A stretch of DNA of 64,000 bases from contig JAUIMM010000121.1 of NCBI GenBank assembly GCA_031769625.1, positions 8,084,001 through 8,148,000 of the forward strand, in the 5' to 3' direction. A model generated the notes under the pieces. The model had not been told where the DNA came from, ran no database searches, and worked only from the letters and a program-made list of their open reading frames with translations. Position 1 is the stretch's first letter, and each line of letters opens with the position of its first letter. Source of the DNA: Taudactylus pleione (taxonomy: Eukaryota; Chordata; Amphibia; Anura; Myobatrachidae). Positions 58,870 to 64,000 of this stretch are shown in pieces. The translations under genes were made by a program, and so were the position numbers.

Positions 58870-59095
58870 GTTCAATATAAAGTCAATAGTTGCAATGTTA
58901 TGTGACAGCCTTCACAAAATCTTAATGAATGTGAAGTACTCAGAGAAAAACCTCCACCGAAAGAGGATGGAGAGAAAAATAGTGTCAATACAACAGCTAG
59001 CAAACAGTCACATACAATGTATATGTAATAAAATTACAATCGACTCTAAATCAACTACACAAACACAAAGGAATGGCAGGATATAGACACTTAGA

Positions 59096-59954
59096 GGGGT
59101 ATTCAATATGAAACGTTAACTTCACTGTCGAAGTTAATGTTTCATATCGGAGTTTTTACCTGCGTTAAAGTATCGGGCGCGCTCCCGCTTATACTCGTAT
59201 TCAATATAAAATTAACGAAAACGGGATACTCCGAAGTTGGATTTGCGTAAAGTTATGAATTTTTCCTTAAAAAAATTGTAAGACCCCCTAAAGTAGTAAA
59301 AACATGGGGGAACACTATGGGTACCCCCGTTTTAGCCTTTAATTGAAAGTCGGGGATTTAAATAGCCGCAGCAGGTGTTTTTTTCCGACATTGAAGAAGT
59401 GATGCAGAAGAGCACTTAGGTTATTTTTTTCGTTTTATTTAAGTGGTCCCATCAAATTTGGGGTACATGAAAATGGGTACTAGCATATTTTTATGTCCCT
59501 AAAGTAAGTTTTTAAAACTTCTGCATATGTGCACCTGCCGCTATAATTCTATTCTAGAAAACATCTGCCGCATACTTGCAGAATAGCCCTGAACCTATTT
59601 CCATATTCTTAAACAATTTTTTCCCATTTTTTTTTTCACCCCAATTTTTAAATTACATTTTTTGGGGTGTCCCTATTTTTTTTAAAACTTTTTTTGACAC
59701 AGTTCTATTTTAAATGTCATTCCCAGGGGTGCAGGCTATTTTTTTTAAGCCTGCACCCCTAAACCCCAATTCTGCACTTTTTTTCGACACCTATTCAATG
59801 GTGAAAAGTTATCCCCGTTTTTTATCAAAGACTTTTCAAAACTGCGATAAGTTTTTGAAATTGAATATGGTGTAAAAGTCTAACCTGCGATAATGACGTC
59901 AAAAGTGCGATATTAACGCAAAAACGATGTTATCGCTTCCATATTGAATACCCC
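59096..59954. mobile_element. GGGGTATTCAATATG miniature element inside the second DIRS copy
   Basis: GGGGTATTCAATATG and CATATTGAATACCCC ends bound 859 AT-rich bases with no coding capacity. No target duplication could be assigned. It inserted after the DIRS copy. Confidence 0.8.
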
Positions 59955-61109
59955 CTGTATATACCTTAACCAAGGGAGAGGTATACAGGGAGACTGACCC
60001 AAACCCTTCTGAGACCAACAGCTACAGGGCGCACTGAGTGTGGACCGTGAGCGTCTCATTACACATGGAGAGTAGGTGGAGCGACCCAGCTGCGCGAAAC
60101 CCTTTGTAGGGACTGCGTCTGGGTCGGGGGAGGAACTGCCGGGGGGAGCACCTACTTATCCTAAGCTGCGTTAACCAGCCGGGTATGCTGGCCTCGTTGC
60201 AGCAGAAGCATCTGCTGTCGGTCCCCGGCGTCAGACGATAAGGCCCCGGTGGAGTAGTGACGACGCGGGCAATCCCGGGCCCTGACCACAGCGGCTTCTG
60301 GTGCGTCTCTGACACCAGAAGCAAGGACTACCTGGTGTGCGCGATTCCCCGTAAGCGAGGAATTACCTGACATCTCCAAGCGTCCAGTTCCAGTCCAAGT
60401 TTCAGCATTGCGGCTAGCAAGCTTAGCCGCGACCTGCCGAAATCACCAGCCCGGTTACTGGTATTGCGGCCTAGCGGAGGTAGATGGAGTCGCAGTATAT
60501 GCGTCTTAATTCAGACGCTTAGTACTGCCAACCCAAAAAGTTAAACTCAAAATAAAAGCTTAGGACTGCCAAAGCAGTCCCTTGTTACAAAGGTGCATCT
60601 TCATCCTGCCACACAAAACGAAGAACTGAAGTCCTATGGCTAGGAGTGGGGTATATATGGAGGAAGACCTGGGGCATCCTGGGAGCTGACGCTTTAACTT
60701 TTTGGTGCCTAGTCTCCAACCATAATATCCCCCACAGCTTTTAAACATTCAGACACGCCTGCATTTTTCGGACCACCCCACGTTACCTACCCCAAATAAT
60801 AACAACCTGTCTCTCACTTTACAAATGGATCCTCTGTGCGAACATAATTGCATTGCAATAGCTGTGCATGCGCAGTGCGGCGTTCAGCATGCGCAATAGC
60901 AAACAATTGCTCGTTCTGAGAAAATATCAGCATTGCATCCAATGCTAAATCAGGCCCAATTAGCGCAGATTTGTACCCACCACCTTTTACAGGCAATGGC
61001 TGAGAATAGTACATTTCACTGCACATAAAATGTTGAGTGTAAAGTCATCTTAAGTAATGGAATGGAAACCTTTACATATACATGTTTAAATGGAATCAGT
61101 ATGTAATAC

Positions 61110-61240
61110 TGCCGACAGCAGAAGCCCGGCAGGGGTGAAGATCCCGACCACTGATTTTGGTAAGTACCCCTAACCCTCTCTTAGGGGTGCCTAACCCTAA
61201 CCTCCCCCCCTAGTTCCTAACCCTAACCCGCCTCTAAGTG
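61110..61240. mobile_element. Telomere-motif interspersed repeat, copy 5, truncated
   Basis: CTGCCGACAGCAGAAGCCCGG then CCTAACCCTCTCTTAGGGGTG units, cut off before the distal GC-rich end. Confidence 0.5.
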
Positions 61241-62339
61241 CCTAGACCGATGTGTGTGATGCCTGGCCGGCATCCACTCCCTTGGCTGCCGCTGGGATAT
61301 TTGCTTTGTGGGCGGCCGCGGCACACGGGTGTCAGCAATCAGCGCAGCTCCAGTTTATCATGGTAGCCGCAGTTACAGGAATAAGCCAGGCATGGGAGGG
61401 AGCACAGCCACTGAGGGGAGCACGGGGCCCGGCCCTGTGAGAAATGACCCGCCGTCCCAGTGGCCCAAACTACCCCTGCTCCCGGGTGAGTAGACCGATA
61501 TCCCGCATCCACTCATTTACCTGGGTAGACCGGGAGATTAATGACACTATTTGCAGCAAATTGTGTCATTGTAGCCCCTGCTGTATTGTATGGTAGGACC
61601 ACAAAACTGCGAATCATTGTGCCACAGCCCCTGTAATGCTATTTGGCCCACCTTCCAGGATTTCCCGGATCAGATTTGCCGTACAAATAGTGTACATGCT
61701 GGAACATCAATAAACTACTGGAGTCAATAGCAAATTAACCGTGTATTTTTTCACATTCTGCTTGAAGTTTTGTGTGCTTTTAGACCTTATTTATATCTTC
61801 TTTTAGTTACAGCTTAAGTTCACAGATGCTTAATAAATGGGTCTGGTATGTTTGGTCGACATTTATAACGGATGACATGTTGACATGATAGACTGTTGAC
61901 AAACTTTCCTGGGCGGTCTAGTGGTGTCTTACCTGGTCCTTCTGCATCGGCGTCTTCCAGGTTCTGCCGGTTATGTGAAGAGCAGTACAGACTGAGACAT
62001 CTGAGGAGTAGCCTTCCAATGAAAATTCTTTCACCATATATCTAATCCCTAACTTTAACCCTCTCCGATGCATGACCCTAATGCTGTGATGTCAGTGGAT
62101 TCTAACGAATTAATAGTAATACTGGATCAGCTTACAACATGGCATCCTCCACTTTCTGTAGGTGACATGTTTACTTAAAGTATAAATCACAAAACCTGTA
62201 GATTGTTGTTACTTCTTTTTCTTTTATTTGTCATATTTATTTGTCATCCAGGAGGGATGATAAAAATCAAAGGTGTTAGAGACTCTCTCAAGCTGGGGAA
62301 GCGGGCAGGATCAGATAGACAGGCCTACTGTCCCAGGAG
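61241..62339. other. No gene recognised
   Basis: A GC-rich part (to about 61500) followed by AT-rich low-copy DNA. GTAGACCG words recur near 61490 and 61526 but no element could be delimited. Confidence 0.4.
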
Positions 62340-62671
62340 CACTGGCGTCACTAGAGGGGTGCGGGCTGCACTGGGTGACACCATCCAAGGGGGTGACACC
62401 AAAATAGCAGAGCTGCTCTGCTATTTTGGTGTCATCCCATTGGATGGTGTCACCGTGACATGGAGAGAGGAAGGGGAGAGATTGTGGGCTGCCCCAGCAG
62501 CTGCAGGAGCGCTGGGGAAGCCCACTGTGTGCCGAGAACGGGAGGCATTAACGCCTCCCTCATCGGCACACATAGGGGGCGTGGCTTCGAAGGCAAAGCC
62601 ACACCCCCTACGGCGCACAAAACATTTCAGTCCTGCCGCACCGGGTGTCACAGAGGTAAGTGACGCCTCTG
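62340..62671. mobile_element. hAT-type miniature element with long central palindrome
   Basis: Ends CACTGGCGTCACTAG and AAGTGACGCCTCTG. Flanks CCCAGGAG and CCCGGGAG match at 7 of 8 positions. A 75-bp palindrome at about 62379-62453 includes GGTGACACCAAAATAGCAGA and its complement. Non-coding. Confidence 0.75.
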
Positions 62672-62839
62672 CCCGGGAGAACTCCCAGAAAGGGACTAAA
62701 TTATGTCAGTCTCTGTAGATATGCCTATTTGTGAGCTGGGCTGATATGAGATTTAGATTCCCCTAATTAAAAAAACATAAAATAGAATATATTTTAAAAA
62801 TAATAAATCTGGCAGTAACAGAAGAGTTATATCAGTGGG

Positions 62840-63015
62840 ATGTGGGTAGGACACCAGCATCCCAATAGGTTTTGCATACCGACACTTTTGTCGGTCGGTA
62901 TCCTAACCCTTCCTCCCTAGTGCCTGACCCTAGCCTCCCTCCCTAGTGCCTAAACCTAACCTTCCTGCCCCCTAAATCTAACCCTCCCCCTTAGTGCCTA
63001 ACCCTCCCCCTAGTG
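62840..63015. mobile_element. Telomere-motif interspersed repeat, copy 6, cut by a hAT end
   Basis: GTCGGTCGGTATCCTAACCC then CCTCCCTAGTGCCTAA units, ending where CAGCGGCTTTCAAAC starts at 63016. Confidence 0.5.
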
Positions 63016-63283
63016 CAGCGGCTTTCAAACGCTGTGCCGCGGCCGGTTTTGAGGTGTGCCATGGCTCGGTGAGCCACCAGTCGCATTACAGATCTGCGGA
63101 CCGAGCAGCGCTGCTGCTGAGCTGCTCTGGGGCGGCTCAGGTGCGCCCGGGCCATGACCTGCCTTGATGCGATGACAGATCAGGCACTCCGTGTTGCCAG
63201 CCAGCCCACTTATGCCCTCTCCGCAAAACAGCCAGACTGCTCTCCCTCTCGCCCGGCCACCCCTCTGCCTGCATGCCCACACG
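63016..63283. mobile_element. hAT-like terminus CAGCGGCTTTCAAAC
   Basis: CAGCGGCTTTCAAACGCTGT resembles the CAGTGGTTCTCAAAC ends of hAT-Charlie-like elements. The right end is not found before the next element. Confidence 0.45.
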
Positions 63284-63860
63284 CAGGGCCGGATTTACCA
63301 CAATGTATTCTAGGCACCCGCCTAGGGCCCGTCGGGTCCTAAGGGGCCCGTGGCCGCTCCCTCTCCCTCTCCGAAAATCTGCTGCTTCAACTGCTACTGG
63401 CACCGGCCGGGGAAAGGTTACACACAGACACAGTACTCAGCAGCAGCACGAGATCAGGGGATCTGTCTTTAACATGCGGACGGGGGAGGACTTGGAGGCG
63501 GAGTTAGCCCTTCAGCTGGCAGCCCGGGGAATCTGTGTGCAGTGATGTGCAGTGTGAGCAGGCACAGTGAGTTCTACCAGTCTCTTCAGCTGCCTCCCCC
63601 CCCCCCCTCCGCATTGTAGCCAGCCCTTCTCTGCAGCATGCCCACTCCAAACCCCCTTCCCCCCACAGCCTGCGCTGCAGTAGCCAGCCCCTGCAGTCAC
63701 AGTAAGTGCTGCCTGCCTCCTGCATTGTAGCCGCTCTCCCATGTAGCCAGCCTCCCCAGCAGCATGCGCTCTTCTAGTCAGCGACAGCCTACTCCAACAA
63801 GCCCCCCCTCCCTGCAGCCTGCGCTGCTGTAGCCAGCCCCTGCTCCGCACTCATTGTGAG
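63284..63860. mobile_element. hAT-like element starting CAGGGCCGGATTTACC
   Basis: Same terminus class as 39726. Contains GGCACCCGCCTAGGGCCC. The downstream CAGCCTGCGCTGCAGTAGCC words repeat at 63668 and 63818, blending into the terminal tandem repeat; boundary uncertain. Confidence 0.45.
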
Positions 63861-63879
63861 TGCTGCCATCACCCCTCCC

Positions 63880-64000
63880 ACTACAGTGTAGCCAGCCTCT
63901 CCTCCCCCTCTGCAGTGTATCCAGCCTCCCCTCCCCCTCTGCAGTGTATTCAGCCTCCCCTCCCCCTCTGCAGTGTAGCCAGCCTTCCCTCCCCCTCGGC
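63880..64000. repeat. ~29-36-bp GC-rich tandem repeat running off the window
   Basis: Units of CAGCCTCCCCTCCCCCTCTG then CAGTGTATC, about four present, continuing past the last base. Confidence 0.85.

Larger units (their letters stand above)
57001..60735 (-). mobile_element. Second DIRS copy, internally deleted
   Basis: The left terminal repeat starts AGTTATGGTAGAC, and its inner part is matched inverted at about 60640-60730. The recombinase C-terminal half, a recombinase N-terminal piece and a gag N-terminus remain, all on the minus strand, but RT, RNase H and MT are absent. The right terminal repeat stops near 60735, short of the end predicted by its internal complementary region. It is a different DIRS subfamily from 15847-21751. 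Confidence 0.85.
56690..60957. mobile_element. GGGCCT-family miniature element split by a DIRS copy
   Basis: Left end GGGCTTAATTCAGC at 56690 and right end GCTAAATCAGGCCC at 60957 belong to one element. The right half matches the sequence flanking the nest at 25850-25933 and 28022-28110. DIRS sequence lies between about 57001 and 60735. Confidence 0.65.

Overview
This window is repeat-dominated vertebrate DNA, most likely from an anuran amphibian with a large genome (inference). The grounds are a nearly complete DIRS1-type tyrosine-recombinase retrotransposon plus a deleted second copy, a sushi-type Ty3/Gypsy element carrying only gag, Penelope-like 3' ends, a mariner fragment, and dense hAT-like and TNA-duplicating (PIF/Harbinger-like) miniature elements. 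I found no host protein-coding exon, rRNA or tRNA. Every coding sequence I could recognise belongs to a transposable element and is broken.

Layout. 0-6 kb: a telomere-motif repeat element, mostly unique DNA, a hAT miniature element with a perfect 8-bp target duplication, and hairpin miniature elements. 6.2-11.4 kb: an old Ty3/Gypsy integrase relic (minus strand) split by a younger sushi-type LTR element (6876-11330, target duplication CCCTC). That element has no pol, has a scrambled gag order, and has a primer site matching its own predicted RNA 5' end. 11.4-15.8 kb: mostly unclassified DNA with a ~91-bp tandem repeat and a Penelope-like end. 15.85-21.75 kb: a DIRS element (gag, RT-RNase H-MT, tyrosine recombinase, inverted terminal repeats, internal complementary region), disabled by very few lesions. 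It abuts a candidate solo LTR (21756-23249). 23.3-28.6 kb: hAT-like elements with large internal GGGGCACTACTG-type arrays, a telomere-motif element, and a multi-level nest of insertions.

28.6-35.2 kb is mostly unique DNA with one minisatellite and a miniature element. 35.3-45.6 kb is a head-to-tail tandem duplication of a 5.17-kb unit (about ten differences seen by eye) with CAGC microhomology at its breakpoints. 46.4-52.1 kb holds a ~47-bp minisatellite array broken up by insertions, plus another hAT-like element. 52-56.6 kb is unique DNA with two miniature elements and telomere-motif elements. 56.7-61 kb is a miniature element split by a second, internally deleted DIRS copy that itself carries another miniature element. 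61-64 kb contains telomere-motif fragments, hAT-like elements and a GC-rich tandem repeat running off the window end.

No genes work together here as a pathway. The functional logic is that of transposons: autonomous-type relics (DIRS, Gypsy integrase, mariner) beside non-autonomous derivatives, with insertion order readable from the nesting.
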